64,000 nt of DNA from Empedobacter tilapiae (GTDB lineage Bacteria > Bacteroidota > Bacteroidia > Flavobacteriales > Weeksellaceae): assembly GCF_004785645.1 (NCBI RefSeq), contig NZ_SRPE01000001.1:359816-423815 (forward strand), written 5' to 3'. Below, one piece after another: positions 44,741 through 54,423 of the stretch. Position 1 is the first letter of the stretch; every line of letters begins with the position of its first letter. The translations under genes and the position numbers were made by a program. The notes under the pieces were generated by a model. It made no database searches, had not been told where the DNA came from, and saw only the letters and a program-made list of their open reading frames with translations.

Positions 44741-46537
44741 ATGAAAAATATCCGTAATTTCTGTATTATCGCCCATATTGACCATGGTAAAAGTACTTTG
44801 GCCGATCGTTTATTGCAAGTAACTAATACGATTTCTGATCGTGAGTTACAAAATCAAACTTTAGACGATATGGATTTGGAACGCGAACGCGGAATCACAA
44901 TTAAATCACACGCCATCCAAATGGAATATGAAAAAGATGGTGAAAAATATATATTAAATTTAATTGACACTCCTGGTCACGTAGATTTTTCTTACGAGGT
45001 TTCTCGTTCGATTGCTGCTTGTGAAGGGGCTTTGTTAATTGTAGATGCTGCCCAAAGTATTCAAGCTCAGACCATTTCTAACCTTTATTTAGCTTTAGAA
45101 AATGATTTAGAGATTATTCCAGTTTTAAACAAAATCGATTTACCTTCTGCTAATCCAGAGGAAGTAACTGATGATATTGTTGATTTAATTGGTTGTGATC
45201 CTGAGGACGTTTTGCGTGTAAGTGGAAAAACTGGAGAAGGTGTATTAGAATTATTACATACAATTATCGAAAAAGTTCCTGCTCCTGTTGGTGATCCAGA
45301 TGCACCATTACAAGCTTTAATTTTTGACTCTGTTTATAATCCTTTCCGAGGAATTGAAGCTTTTTATAAAGTTGTAAATGGAGAAATAAAAAAAGGTGAT
45401 CAAGTAAAATTCATGGCAACAGGTAAAAAATATGGTGCTGATGAAATTGGAACTTTAAAACTGAATCAAGTAGAGAAAAAAGTTATCAAGACTGGAGATG
45501 TTGGTTACATTATTTCTGGAATTAAAGAAGCTTCTGAGGTAAAAGTAGGTGATACAATTACACTAGTTGAAAATTCTGCTACCGAAGCAATTGATGGTTT
45601 TGAAGAAGTAAAACCAATGGTTTTCGCTGGTATTTATCCAGTTGATACAGAAGATTATGAAGATTTACGTGCTTCCATCGAAAAGTTACGTTTAAATGAT
45701 GCTTCATTAACTTTTGAAGCTGAATCTTCTGCCGCTTTAGGTTTCGGTTTCCGTTGTGGATTCTTAGGAATGCTACACTTAGAAATTATTCAGGAGCGTT
45801 TAGAGCGTGAGTTCAACATGACTGTAATTACGACTGTTCCTAACGTTTCGTATGAAGCGTACTTGGAGAAAGATCCAGAAAAAATGATTCCAGTTCATAA
45901 TCCATCTGAATTGCCAGATCCATCAGGATTAAACCGTGTTGAAGAACCATATATTCGTGCAGCGATCATTACAAAATCTGAATTCGTAGGTCCTGTAATG
46001 GGGCTATGTATTGAGAAGCGAGGTGAATTACAATCTCAAAATTATTTAACTCAACATCGTGTTGAAATGATTTTCAATATGCCTTTAGCTGAAGTTGTCT
46101 TCGATTTCTACGATCGATTAAAGTCTATTTCAAAAGGTTATGCTTCTTTCGATTATGCACCTTCTGGAATGAAAGCTTCGAAATTAGTAAAAGTTGATAT
46201 CATGATTAATGGAGAAGTTGTAGATGCTTTATCTGCATTGATTCACGTTGATAATGCTTACAGTATTGGTAAGAAAATGTGTGAGAAATTACGCGAATTA
46301 ATTCCTCGTCAACAATTTGATATTCCAATTCAGGCAGCTATTGGTGCAAAAATTATTGCGCGTGAAACAATCAAAGCGTTACGTAAAGATGTTACTGCAA
46401 AATGTTATGGTGGTGATATTTCTCGTAAACGTAAATTATTAGAAAAGCAAAAAGCTGGTAAGAAGAAAATGCGTCAAATTGGACGTGTAGAAGTTCCACA
46501 ATCTGCTTTCTTAGCTGTTTTGAAATTGAATGATTAA
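44741..46537 (+). CDS. lepA: Elongation factor 4 (LepA)
   Basis: Translational GTPase of 598 residues, binding stalled ribosomes and promoting back-translocation or 30S biogenesis. G1 is [16 protein letters not shown]2 [11 protein letters not shown]3 DTPGHVDF, and G4 [10 protein letters not shown]. The LepA-specific C-terminus ends [20 protein letters not shown], and [18 protein letters not shown] carries the conserved CYGGDxSRKxKLLxKQK signature. Length is normal. It is followed by a weak hairpin. Confidence 0.97.
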   Translation: MKNIRNFCIIAHIDHGKSTLADRLLQVTNTISDRELQNQTLDDMDLERERGITIKSHAIQMEYEKDGEKYILNLIDTPGHVDFSYEVSRSIAACEGALLIVDAAQSIQAQTISNLYLALENDLEIIPVLNKIDLPSANPEEVTDDIVDLIGCDPEDVLRVSGKTGEGVLELLHTIIEKVPAPVGDPDAPLQALIFDSVYNPFRGIEAFYKVVNGEIKKGDQVKFMATGKKYGADEIGTLKLNQVEKKVIKTGDVGYIISGIKEASEVKVGDTITLVENSATEAIDGFEEVKPMVFAGIYPVDTEDYEDLRASIEKLRLNDASLTFEAESSAALGFGFRCGFLGMLHLEIIQERLEREFNMTVITTVPNVSYEAYLEKDPEKMIPVHNPSELPDPSGLNRVEEPYIRAAIITKSEFVGPVMGLCIEKRGELQSQNYLTQHRVEMIFNMPLAEVVFDFYDRLKSISKGYASFDYAPSGMKASKLVKVDIMINGEVVDALSALIHVDNAYSIGKKMCEKLRELIPRQQFDIPIQAAIGAKIIARETIKALRKDVTAKCYGGDISRKRKLLEKQKAGKKKMRQIGRVEVPQSAFLAVLKLND

Positions 46538-46570
46538 AAGATTATACTATATTAGTTGATATAAAACTTA

Positions 46571-46596
46571 TTAAGGTCACATTTATTGTGGCCTTA
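46571..46596 (+). terminator. Hairpin terminator after lepA
   Basis: The stem TTAAGGTCACA/TGTGGCCTTAA has one G.T pair and a TTTA-type loop. The following T-tract is weak (TTATTC). Confidence 0.6.
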
Positions 46597-46616
46597 ATTA
46601 TTCACCAATACTAACC

Positions 46617-47645
46617 ATGATTAACCAACTTACTTTTACACGATTCATTGCTGCTATACTAATTGTAATCTTACATTTCGGAGGAATTTTTAAAGGTAAA
46701 ATTTCATTTATTGATGACATATGGGAACATTTTAATTTAGGTGTATCATACTTCTATGTTTTATCAGGCTTCGTTATGATTGTTGCCTACAAAAATTTAG
46801 AAAAAATAAATTCAAAAAAATATTATATAAATAGATTAGCAAGAATTTACCCACTACATATACTATCTATGCTACTCGTTATTTTTTTTATTCTTTTAGA
46901 AATTATTAATAACAATATACCAAAGTTAGCTGTTCTTAATCATATTTTGTTAATTCAAGCATGGATACCGCGAACAGCATTAACCTTAAATGCTCCAGCT
47001 TGGTCTATCTCCGTTGAAACTTTTTTTTATCTTTTATTCCCTTTCATATTTTCATATTTCAAACGTATCAGTTTAATAAAAACAATTATTATATCTATTG
47101 GATTTTGTTTAATCTCTCAAATTATTTATAACTACTATTACTTTAATATTTATGAAGGTTTCAGAAAAGATGGTTACTTTCTTTTTTATAATCCGCTTCT
47201 ACACCTTAACTCATTTATTATTGGAATTGCAACAGGATTTTTGTTTATTAAGAATTCCTCTCAAAAAAAATATGATTTACTAATCATACTATTAACTTGT
47301 CTATTAATAACAGTAGTATATTTAAGTAGAAATTTATTCATACATAATGGCTTTTTTGCTCCATTATTTGCTTTATTAATCTATTTCATTTCTAAGAACA
47401 ATGGTTGGATTACTAAGTTATTTACAAATAAAAAACTAATTTATTTAGGTGAGATAAGTTTTGCTATCTATTTACTTCAATTTCCTGTATTTTATTTTTC
47501 TAAATATTCACTAAAGCTACTTACCATTGAAAATGAATTGACTTTATTTTTGATTTCATTAATAACACTAATTCTTGTATCGCATTTAACATATAAACAT
47601 TTTGAAATTCCAGTTCGCGACTATTTAAAACGAAAAATTAAATAG
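46617..47645 (+). CDS. Acyltransferase family 3 membrane protein
   Basis: This 342-residue multi-pass membrane protein has about 10 TM helices. The opening INQLTFTRFIAAILIVILHF, with its Arg and the His near residue 20, then VSYFYVLSGFVMIVAY and RLARIYPLHILSM, are the standard acyltransferase-3 blocks, and NAPAWSISVETFFYLLFPF is the third. Members O-acylate cell-surface glycans, and the substrate is not identifiable. It lies 79 bp downstream of lepA. Two mutually exclusive hairpins lie behind it. Confidence 0.88.
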   Translation: MINQLTFTRFIAAILIVILHFGGIFKGKISFIDDIWEHFNLGVSYFYVLSGFVMIVAYKNLEKINSKKYYINRLARIYPLHILSMLLVIFFILLEIINNNIPKLAVLNHILLIQAWIPRTALTLNAPAWSISVETFFYLLFPFIFSYFKRISLIKTIIISIGFCLISQIIYNYYYFNIYEGFRKDGYFLFYNPLLHLNSFIIGIATGFLFIKNSSQKKYDLLIILLTCLLITVVYLSRNLFIHNGFFAPLFALLIYFISKNNGWITKLFTNKKLIYLGEISFAIYLLQFPVFYFSKYSLKLLTIENELTLFLISLITLILVSHLTYKHFEIPVRDYLKRKIK

Positions 47646-47692
47646 CATTATTTTTTTCAAAATTATTAGTCGACGACAAACTTATTTTGAAT

Positions 47693-47784
47693 ATTTGAAC
47701 GGTTTTTTCTAATAATATCAAAAAAAAAATTAGAAAGATGTCAAATTTTAATCAAAAAAACCGTTCAAATGAACGGCTTTTTTG
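47693..47784 (+). other. Nested inverted repeats with intrinsic terminator
   Basis: 47693-47708 is the perfect reverse complement of 47755-47770 (16 bp). The latter also pairs with 47771-47777 as the intrinsic terminator CCGTTC-AAAT-GAACGG followed by TTTTTT. The two pairings exclude each other, as in an antiterminator/terminator switch before the DUF4260 gene. A remnant of duplicated terminators is the simpler alternative. Confidence 0.5.
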
Positions 47785-47830
47785 TAACAATTGGTGAAAT
47801 ATTTATACTAATAAACTAAGCACCAACATT

Positions 47831-48175
47831 ATGAAAAACATATTAAAACTAGAACAATTTGCTCTATTAATTTTTATTATCGTTTTATATAGTCTCCTAA
47901 AATTATCGTGGATGTGGTTTGGAATTCTTTTTCTTGCTCCCGATGTTTTTATGTTAGGTTATCTTTTTGGAAATAAAATTGGTGCAATATTTTATAATTT
48001 TATTCATAATTATTTTACGACAATTACGTTGATTCTCATTGGCTATTTTTTACATATTGAATGGTGTTTAATGATTGGATTTATATTTTCCGCTCATATT
48101 GCGTTCGATCGTTTTTTAGGATTTGGTCTCAAAAAATACGATGGTTTCAAGTCCACTCATTTAGGCAACTTATAA
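47831..48175 (+). CDS. DUF4260 membrane protein
   Basis: This 114-residue membrane protein has four hydrophobic segments, with a C-terminal block IAFDRFLGFGLKKYDGFKST and THLG characteristic of DUF4260. Its function is unknown. The last 6 bp of the gene overlap the 3' end of the convergent 2-hydroxyacid dehydrogenase gene. The leader contains the terminator described at 47693-47784, so expression may be conditional. Confidence 0.8.
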   Translation: MKNILKLEQFALLIFIIVLYSLLKLSWMWFGILFLAPDVFMLGYLFGNKIGAIFYNFIHNYFTTITLILIGYFLHIEWCLMIGFIFSAHIAFDRFLGFGLKKYDGFKSTHLGNL

Positions 48176-49162
48176 CATCACAACCTCATCAGTCGAACCT
48201 TTTTCCTTAATCTCTGAAATACTTCGCATCGTAATTTCTGAAATTTGTTCCAATGCTTCTTGTGTAAAAAAAGCTTGATGTGCAGTTACCAAAACATTTG
48301 GAAAACTCATCAATCGCTGAATCATATCATCCTGAATAATTTCTGCCGATAAATCTTTGAAGAATAATTTTTCTTCTTGCTCATAAACATCAATTCCCAA
48401 ATAACCAATTTTATGATTTTTCAGTGATTCGATCGCTTCATGTGTATTGATTAATCCTCCTCTACTCGTATTAATAATCGTTACACCATCTTTCATCATC
48501 GCAATCGTTTCTTGATTAATCATGTAATGATTTTCTGGCGTCAACGGACAATGCAACGAAATAATATCTGAGCTTTTAAACAACTTATCCAGCTCAACAT
48601 ATTCCACGCCATTATTCATCAATTCTTGATCTGGGTACAAATCGTAAGCAATTATTTTGCAACCAAAACCTTTCGCAATATTGATAAAAGCTTTTCCAAT
48701 TTTTCCTGTTCCAACAATTCCAATTGTCTTCTGAAAAAGATTGAAACCAAGCAAACCGTTCAATGCAAAATTTTGTTCACGAACGCGATTATAAGCTTTA
48801 TGCGTTTTTCGGTTCAATGTTAACAACATCGCCATTGTATGCTCTGCCACAGCCTCAGGAGAATATGCAGGAACGCGACAAACTTTAATTCCAAATTCTT
48901 TCGCAGCTTCCAAATCGACATTATTAAAACCAGCACATCTCAAAGCAATAATTTTAACGCCTTTTTTTGCTAAAATTTCAATGACTTGTCTATTCACTTT
49001 ATCATTCACAAACACACAAACTGCTTGTTCATCTTCAATCGCATTTACGATATGCGGACCTAAATGTGTTTCATAAAAATTAAGTTCAAAACCGTAATTT
49101 TTATTTTCAGCCTCAAAAAAAGTTTTGTCATAAGGCTTAGACGAAAAGAAAGCTATTTTCAT
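48170..49162 (-). CDS. D-2-hydroxyacid dehydrogenase (D-lactate dehydrogenase type)
   Basis: NAD-dependent enzyme of 330 residues. The N-terminal catalytic domain has IIALRCAGFNNVDLEAAKEF; the Rossmann fold has TIGIVGTGKIGKAFINIAKG; catalytic Arg is in INTSRGGLINT, Glu in VYEQEEKLFF, and His in LVTAHQAFFTQEAL. The RCAGFNNVD block is typical of fermentative D-lactate dehydrogenase LdhA. It reduces pyruvate to D-lactate, or a related 2-oxoacid. It is monocistronic and convergent with the DUF4260 gene, overlapping it by 6 bp. Confidence 0.9.
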   Translation of the reverse strand: MKIAFFSSKPYDKTFFEAENKNYGFELNFYETHLGPHIVNAIEDEQAVCVFVNDKVNRQVIEILAKKGVKIIALRCAGFNNVDLEAAKEFGIKVCRVPAYSPEAVAEHTMAMLLTLNRKTHKAYNRVREQNFALNGLLGFNLFQKTIGIVGTGKIGKAFINIAKGFGCKIIAYDLYPDQELMNNGVEYVELDKLFKSSDIISLHCPLTPENHYMINQETIAMMKDGVTIINTSRGGLINTHEAIESLKNHKIGYLGIDVYEQEEKLFFKDLSAEIIQDDMIQRLMSFPNVLVTAHQAFFTQEALEQISEITMRSISEIKEKGSTDEVVML

Positions 49163-49335
49163 TGAATTATTTTTAACTAATTTACGTTTTTAATTAATTG
49201 TAAATTAGTTTATACTTGATTATTATAAAGTTTTAAATCATTCAAAATTAATTCATCCACTATTTTTGATATTTTACTAAAAGCTATAAGCTGATGAATA
49301 AAAATTTCTAACTTCGTGAAAATTCAAATTCACAC

Positions 49336-50874
49336 ATGAAAAATATACTTTTATCAACGATTACATTAGCTTCTTTTACAGCTTTTGGACAAAATATTTC
49401 GAATCAAGCCATTGATCAAGTCACAGAAAATGCAATGAAAACATTTGATGTCCCTGGAATGTCAGTAGCAGTTATCAAAGATGGAACAATTGTACATTCG
49501 AAAGGTTATGGAGTAAAATCTCTTAAAACGGGAGAAAAAGTTCAGTCCAATACAAATTTTGGAATTGCTTCTAACTCGAAAGCTTTTACAGCAGCAGCTT
49601 TGGCGATTTTGGTTGATGAAGGAAAAATAAAATGGGATGATAAAGTAATTACGCACATTCCTGAATTCAAGATGTACAACGATTATGTAACAAAAGAGTT
49701 TACAATTCGTGATTTATTAACACATCGAAGCGGATTAGGTTTGGGCGCGGGAGATTTAATGGTTTGGCCTGATGGACACAATTTCACTCCAAAAGATATT
49801 ATTTCTAATATTCAATTTTTAAAACCAGTTTCAGATTTTCGTGTAAAATATGATTACGATAATTTATTATACATTATAGCAGGAGTTGTGACTGAAAGAG
49901 TTTCGGGGCAATCTTGGACAGATTTTGTAACAAAAAGATTGTTGGAACCAATTGGAATGACGAATACTGCAGCGAATTGGCACTTGGTGAAAGACAAGAA
50001 AAATACAATTGATCCGCACGTTCCGATTGATGGAAAATTACAAGTAATTGATCGTTATACGAACACCATTTTTGATGCTGCTGCAGGAATTTATTCGAAT
50101 GTTGATGATATTGCAAAATGGTTGCAATTCAATTTGGATAAAGGAAAAGTGAACGGAAAACAAATTATTTCTGAAAAACAAATGAACGAAATGATTACGC
50201 CACAAACTTTACAACCAAATCCTACAACTCCACCTTATAATTCATTATTCAAAGCTTATGGTTTGGGATGGCAATTACAGGATATGAACGGAAAATTAGA
50301 AGTTTCGCATACAGGAGGATTGGAAGGAATTGTAACACAAACGATGTTTTATCCTCAAGAAAAATTAGGAATTGTGATTTTGACTAACCAACAATCTGGT
50401 GCAGCTTTCCGCGCCATTTCAAATACAATAAAAGATTTTTACTTAAAAAATCCTTCTACAGATTGGGTAAAAACCTATGATGAGTTGATGAAGAAAAATG
50501 TAGAAGAATCCGATATTATTACCGATGAAGTTTGGAAAACAGTTGAAGCAAATCAAAAAAATAAAGTCATCAAATTTGATTCAAAGAGCGTAATTGGAAC
50601 GTATAAAGACAATTGGTTTGGTGATGTTGTGATTTATGAAAAGAAAGGAAAAATCATTTTCGAATCGAAACGTTCACCTCAATTAACTGGTGAAATGTCA
50701 TTTTACAAAGACAATACTTTTGCGGTAAAATGGTATAATCGTTATTTCCATGCAGATGCTTTTGTTTATGCAGAGATAAAAGATGGAAAAATGACAAGTT
50801 TCAAAATGAAAGCCATTTCTCCTTTAACTGATTTCAGTTACGATTTCCAAGATTTAGATTTTACGAGAAAATAA
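49336..50874 (+). CDS. Exported serine hydrolase, beta-lactamase/class C PBP family
   Basis: This 512-residue protein has a signal peptide (ILLSTITLASFTAFGQ, cleavage before NISNQ). The serine-protease core has nucleophile Ser in the S-x-x-K motif (GIASNSKAFTAAAL), YDYDN as the Y-x-N motif and VSHTGGLEG as the KTG-like third motif. It has a C-terminal DUF3471-like beta domain (about 390-512). Related proteins are esterases or D-amino-acid peptidases rather than true beta-lactamases. It acts in the periplasm. It is a single gene, with a repetitive palindrome behind it. Confidence 0.88.
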   Translation: MKNILLSTITLASFTAFGQNISNQAIDQVTENAMKTFDVPGMSVAVIKDGTIVHSKGYGVKSLKTGEKVQSNTNFGIASNSKAFTAAALAILVDEGKIKWDDKVITHIPEFKMYNDYVTKEFTIRDLLTHRSGLGLGAGDLMVWPDGHNFTPKDIISNIQFLKPVSDFRVKYDYDNLLYIIAGVVTERVSGQSWTDFVTKRLLEPIGMTNTAANWHLVKDKKNTIDPHVPIDGKLQVIDRYTNTIFDAAAGIYSNVDDIAKWLQFNLDKGKVNGKQIISEKQMNEMITPQTLQPNPTTPPYNSLFKAYGLGWQLQDMNGKLEVSHTGGLEGIVTQTMFYPQEKLGIVILTNQQSGAAFRAISNTIKDFYLKNPSTDWVKTYDELMKKNVEESDIITDEVWKTVEANQKNKVIKFDSKSVIGTYKDNWFGDVVIYEKKGKIIFESKRSPQLTGEMSFYKDNTFAVKWYNRYFHADAFVYAEIKDGKMTSFKMKAISPLTDFSYDFQDLDFTRK

Positions 50875-50878
50875 AAAT

Positions 50879-50991
50879 CGTCTGTTCGAGTAATTCTGCT
50901 AAGAATTGTATCGAGAACTTGGATGATTTTTCGTTTTATTTCTCGATACAATTTTATGTTTCTATCGAAACTAAAATTACTCGAAATGACG
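50879..50991. repeat. REP-like palindromic element
   Basis: A 113-bp imperfect palindrome: outer CGTC/GACG, TTCGAGTAATT (50885-50895) with AATTACTCGAA (50975-50985), and ATTGTATCGAGAA (50905-50917) with TTCTCGATACAAT (50940-50952), all perfect within arms. Similar elements are familiar between genes of other flavobacteria from memory. Confidence 0.7.
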
Positions 50992-51005
50992 ATAACTAAA
51001 CAGTT

Positions 51006-51890
51006 ATGAAATTCAAAGGTTACGCATATGGGCTAATTTCGTCCATATCTTATGGATTAATTCCATTATTTATCCTACCTATAAAACAGGCAAATTTTTC
51101 GATGGATACTACATTATTCTATCGATTCTTTTTTTCTGCATTGATTGTCGGAACATATTTATCCATCAAAAAACAATCATTCAAAATAGATGTGATACAG
51201 ATTCCATTTTTAATCATTTTAGGATTATTGTACGGAATCTCAGCGGATGCTTTATTTTTAGGTTATGATTATTTAACTCCTGGAATTGCTTCCACATTAT
51301 TATTCGTTTATCCGTTGATTGTTGCCATCATAATGGCTGTTTTTTTCAAAGAAAGAATTACAATTTCAACTATTATAGCCATTGTTTTTGTATTGGCTGG
51401 CGTCATTTTACTAAGTTTCAAAGAAGGAAAATTCGAGCTAAATCCAATCGGATTAGGAATTGTTTTTATCAGTGCTTTGGGTTACGGATTATATATTGTG
51501 ACAGTCAACAAATCGAAAGTACGAGATATAAAAGGTTTTACATTAAGCTTTTATTCGTTTCTATTTACAACGATTTATTATGCAATAAAAATGATTATTC
51601 ACAAAGAATCGTTCATTTTACCATCATTAGAATTAACCTTCAACTTTTTTATATTTGCGTTTGTTACGACAGTTATTTCGAGCATCGCTTTGATTTATGC
51701 GATTAAAAATATTGGTTCTACAGCCACTTCTATTCTTGGCGCATCAGAACCTGTGGTTGCCGTTGCTGTAAGTGTTATGATATTTGGTGAAGATTTTTCG
51801 CTGAGTTTAGCTTTAGGAATTTTTATTATTATTCTAGGCGTGACTCTGAATGTAATTGGTGATTCATATCAACAAAAAAGATTGAAGTAA
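51006..51890 (+). CDS. EamA/DMT-family transporter
   Basis: Inner-membrane transporter of 294 residues with ten TM helices, two EamA repeats of five. The first repeat ends near residue 140 (VFVLAGVILLSFKEGKFELN) and the second has LIYAIKNIGSTATSILGASEPVVAV, with the closing FGEDFSLSLALGIFIIILGV. The substrate is unknown; exporters of amino acids, sugars or metabolites are common in the family. A CAT-like gene follows 29 bp later and may be co-transcribed. Confidence 0.88.
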   Translation: MKFKGYAYGLISSISYGLIPLFILPIKQANFSMDTTLFYRFFFSALIVGTYLSIKKQSFKIDVIQIPFLIILGLLYGISADALFLGYDYLTPGIASTLLFVYPLIVAIIMAVFFKERITISTIIAIVFVLAGVILLSFKEGKFELNPIGLGIVFISALGYGLYIVTVNKSKVRDIKGFTLSFYSFLFTTIYYAIKMIIHKESFILPSLELTFNFFIFAFVTTVISSIALIYAIKNIGSTATSILGASEPVVAVAVSVMIFGEDFSLSLALGIFIIILGVTLNVIGDSYQQKRLK

Positions 51891-51919
51891 TTGTAAATCC
51901 TATTTTTAACTTTGCAGCA

Positions 51920-52552
51920 ATGAAACAGAAATTTAATCCTGAAGGTTGGAATCGTATAGAGCATTTTAATATGTTCTCGAAAATGGATAATCCGTATGTC
52001 GGAGTTGTTGCGGAGGTTGAATGTTCTAAAGCATATAAATTTGCCAAAGCAAATAAATTGTCTTTTTTCGCAGTCTATTTACATTGTTCGATGTTAGCAG
52101 AAAATAAGATTAATGAATTTAAATATCGTATCGAAGATGATGAAATTTTTGTGTACGATCATTTAGATTGCGGAACAACAATTGGTAGAAAAGACGGAAC
52201 TTTTGGTTTTGCGTTGATGAATTTTACCGAAGATTTTGATGCATTTAACGTGCAACTTCAAGAGCAAATACAAAGTGTAGAAAACTCGGTTGGTTTACAC
52301 ATCAAAAATGAAGAAATAACCATTGGTTTAGTTCGTCATTCTACGTTTCCATGGTCGAGATTTACAGGTTTAACGCAACCAAGTAATTTTGGAACGGGAG
52401 AATCTATTCCGCGAATTATTTTTGGAAAAGCATATACGCAAAACGATAAAATGTATATGCCTGTTTCTGTTGAAGCAAATCATGGTTTTGTAGATGGTTT
52501 TCATTTAGCGAATTATCTACAAGAATTTGAAAACGAATTAGGTAAATATTAG
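51920..52552 (+). CDS. Chloramphenicol-acetyltransferase-like protein
   Basis: Cytoplasmic CoA-dependent acyltransferase of 210 residues with the CAT fold. The N-terminus FNPEGWNRIEHFNMFSKMDN resembles the CAT opening WxRxxHFxxF, and the HxxxDG active-site motif is HGFVDGFHLANYLQEF. TFPWSRFTGLTQPSNFG replaces the CAT xIPW-loop. Its length is close to CatA, but chromosomal homologues of this kind usually do not confer resistance and may act on other substrates. No mobile element flanks it. Confidence 0.8.
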   Translation: MKQKFNPEGWNRIEHFNMFSKMDNPYVGVVAEVECSKAYKFAKANKLSFFAVYLHCSMLAENKINEFKYRIEDDEIFVYDHLDCGTTIGRKDGTFGFALMNFTEDFDAFNVQLQEQIQSVENSVGLHIKNEEITIGLVRHSTFPWSRFTGLTQPSNFGTGESIPRIIFGKAYTQNDKMYMPVSVEANHGFVDGFHLANYLQEFENELGKY

Positions 52553-52556
52553 AAAT

Positions 52557-52593
52557 AAAAAAACGAATTTCGAGTTGCGAAATTCGTTTTTTT
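52557..52593. terminator. Bidirectional intrinsic terminator
   Basis: The stem AAAAAAACGAATTTCG/CGAAATTCGTTTTTTT has an AGTTG loop. It serves the CAT-like gene and the convergent lipoprotein gene at 52600. Confidence 0.85.
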
Positions 52594-52599
52594 TATGGT

Positions 52600-53157
52600 T
52601 TATTCTGATTCTGTTCGTAATTCATTTATTGGTTCAGGTAGAATTATCTTAATATTAGGGAAATATTTTTCATCTTCTTTTAAAATAAAATCTTTATCAT
52701 ACTCGTAATAATGTGATAATCTTTGCAAAATAAATTGATTAGATTCTAAATCTCTTTGGAATCTAATTTTATAACCTTTTTCTTCATCTTCAAAAATATC
52801 AGTTTCTTCAAAAAGTACTTTAATTGCTTTACTTATATCTACAAATCTTTCGACAATTTTATCATCTTGATTAATTATTAATTTATAAATTCTACCATTT
52901 ATTTTAGTCTGTAAATATTTGAAGTCACTATTCAAATTAATTTCTTTTGCTTCAAAAATATAAATATACAAATTATCCTCTGTAAAAATAATTCCTATAT
53001 TTTCGGCATTCAAATGATTAGATTTCGCTATTATAATTGCTTGTTCTAATGCTTGATAAAAATTTTTATCTTTGATTTCTTTTGGAATCGAGTTAATCTT
53101 GTTTGTTTGACAACAAAAGAAAAACAAAAGAATTAAAACTGAATAAATATATTTCAT
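52600..53157 (-). CDS. Putative lipoprotein
   Basis: This protein has 185 residues from the ATG at 53157 (MKYIYSVLILLFFFCCQ). An extension of 9 codons exists, but the signal is complete without it. Tandem Cys at positions 15-16 form the lipobox end. The body has alternating charged and hydrophobic strands with no recognised domain (FDxSKAIKVLFEE, YKIRFQRDLESNQF). It lies downstream of the membrane protein at 53181-53828 on the same strand; the gap is only 23 bp, so they may form an operon. The function is unknown. Confidence 0.6.
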   Translation of the reverse strand: MKYIYSVLILLFFFCCQTNKINSIPKEIKDKNFYQALEQAIIIAKSNHLNAENIGIIFTEDNLYIYIFEAKEINLNSDFKYLQTKINGRIYKLIINQDDKIVERFVDISKAIKVLFEETDIFEDEEKGYKIRFQRDLESNQFILQRLSHYYEYDKDFILKEDEKYFPNIKIILPEPINELRTESE

Positions 53158-53180
53158 ACAAGTGTTTTGATTAAAGATAA

Positions 53181-53828
53181 TCAATTCACTGCAACTTTTT
53201 TATTTAGTTTTTTCGACCAAGAAAAAATATAAATCGTTCCTATAATTGAAGGTACAATCCAAAAATAAATATTATCTCCAAATCCAGCACCTGCAACCAA
53301 AAACGCTGTAACTGAAGCAATATAAGCACCAACCATTTTTCCAACATGATTCATTGTCCATTTTTTATAATTCTCTGGATTCTTGTAAAAAATAAAATCT
53401 CGATAAGACATGAATCCTCCTAAAAATCCAAAAATTAAATACAATAATCCAATTCCATTGCTTGTAAAAAGAGGAAGTAATCCAAAAACAATCATCACAA
53501 TAGATGTGATAAACATTGATCCTGAAATAATTTTATCCAAATTATTCGAATAATTTTTGCGTTTATAATTTAAAATTCTATTTCCGATCAAAATCATGTA
53601 AATCGTAAAAATACCAATCATTAAAAGGAAAGAATTGTGGTGATTTGGGAAAGCACAAATGATTAACGAAAGAATAGAACTGACTAACATACCAATCGAA
53701 AATATTTTTCCCACTTTTTTATGTGTCGAATTCCCTTTTTTTATGATCATCACTGCTGTTCCAGCAACTAAACCAATTCCTCCAAAAAATGCGTGAATGT
53801 AAATAATGATTTTGACCAAATTTTCCAT
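53181..53828 (-). CDS. Multi-pass membrane protein, DUF2306-like
   Basis: This 215-residue protein has about six to seven TM helices. The opening IYIHAFFGGIGLVAGTAVMI and KKGNSTHKKVGKIFSIGML, with His and Lys near the membrane, resemble the DUF2306/YkwA-type family, whose histidines recall haem-binding cytochrome b561-like folds. WTMNHVGKMVGAYIASVTAF near the C-terminus is also conserved in such proteins. A redox role is possible but is inferred. A small lipoprotein gene follows. Confidence 0.65.
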   Translation of the reverse strand: MENLVKIIIYIHAFFGGIGLVAGTAVMIIKKGNSTHKKVGKIFSIGMLVSSILSLIICAFPNHHNSFLLMIGIFTIYMILIGNRILNYKRKNYSNNLDKIISGSMFITSIVMIVFGLLPLFTSNGIGLLYLIFGFLGGFMSYRDFIFYKNPENYKKWTMNHVGKMVGAYIASVTAFLVAGAGFGDNIYFWIVPSIIGTIYIFSWSKKLNKKVAVN

Positions 53829-53922
53829 AATGTGTTTATTTATTATGGAATAAAATTAAGTGAAGTCGTTTTTAATTTTAAAAATTATTAACCGAATTGT
53901 CGAATTTTGCGGATGAATTGTA

Positions 53923-54423
53923 TTACTCTTTTGTTTTCACTGTTTCGATAGCATCATTCATCAAATCGAACTCGTAACCTTTGTACGCTAAATATGCTTT
54001 TACTTTGTTTATTTTCTTGAAAGATTCTCGCTCAGAAGCTAATAAATTGAACTTTTTTTGCGTTAAGTACAATAAATTATTCCAATATTTATCCAAATCA
54101 ATTTCTTCTTTAAATGCTTTTTCAATTAATTTTTGATCAATTTGACGCATTTTTAATTCTTGACGAAGACGATTTCTTCCCCACATTTTTTGATTGACCT
54201 TTCCTCGAACAAAACTATGAACAAAACGTTCTTCATTCAGAAATCCGTAATGAATTAACTTAAAAAGAATCTCATCTTTCGCTTCTGGAATCAAATCAAA
54301 ATCGCGTAGTTTTTTCTCTACTTCCCAATGGCAACGATCTTGATAAAGACAATATTTTGCCATTTTATCTTTGATTTCATCAATCGTATAAATCTTTTTT
54401 GGGTTGTCTTTGGAGAAATTCAT
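53923..54423 (-). CDS. recX: Regulatory protein RecX
   Basis: This 166-residue helical protein matches the RecX family of RecA modulators: KMAKYCLYQDRCHWEVEKKL, DEILFKLIHYGFLNEERFVH, FVRGKVNQKMWGRNRLRQEL and a third repeat in AKYxxWNNLLYLTQKKFN-type helices. Three tandem helical repeats of about 45 residues are visible. RecX binds RecA filaments and limits recombination. No recA is adjacent. It is a single gene. Confidence 0.85.
   Translation of the reverse strand: MNFSKDNPKKIYTIDEIKDKMAKYCLYQDRCHWEVEKKLRDFDLIPEAKDEILFKLIHYGFLNEERFVHSFVRGKVNQKMWGRNRLRQELKMRQIDQKLIEKAFKEEIDLDKYWNNLLYLTQKKFNLLASERESFKKINKVKAYLAYKGYEFDLMNDAIETVKTKE

Noticed and set aside
48170..48175. Overlap of the DUF4260 and 2-hydroxyacid dehydrogenase genes as a sign of misannotation
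   Set aside because: A 6-bp overlap of convergent 3' ends is normal, and both proteins have family-typical C-termini.
51920..52552. Acquired chloramphenicol resistance gene
   Set aside because: It has host-like base composition, no mobile context and altered CAT motifs; it is probably a chromosomal homologue.
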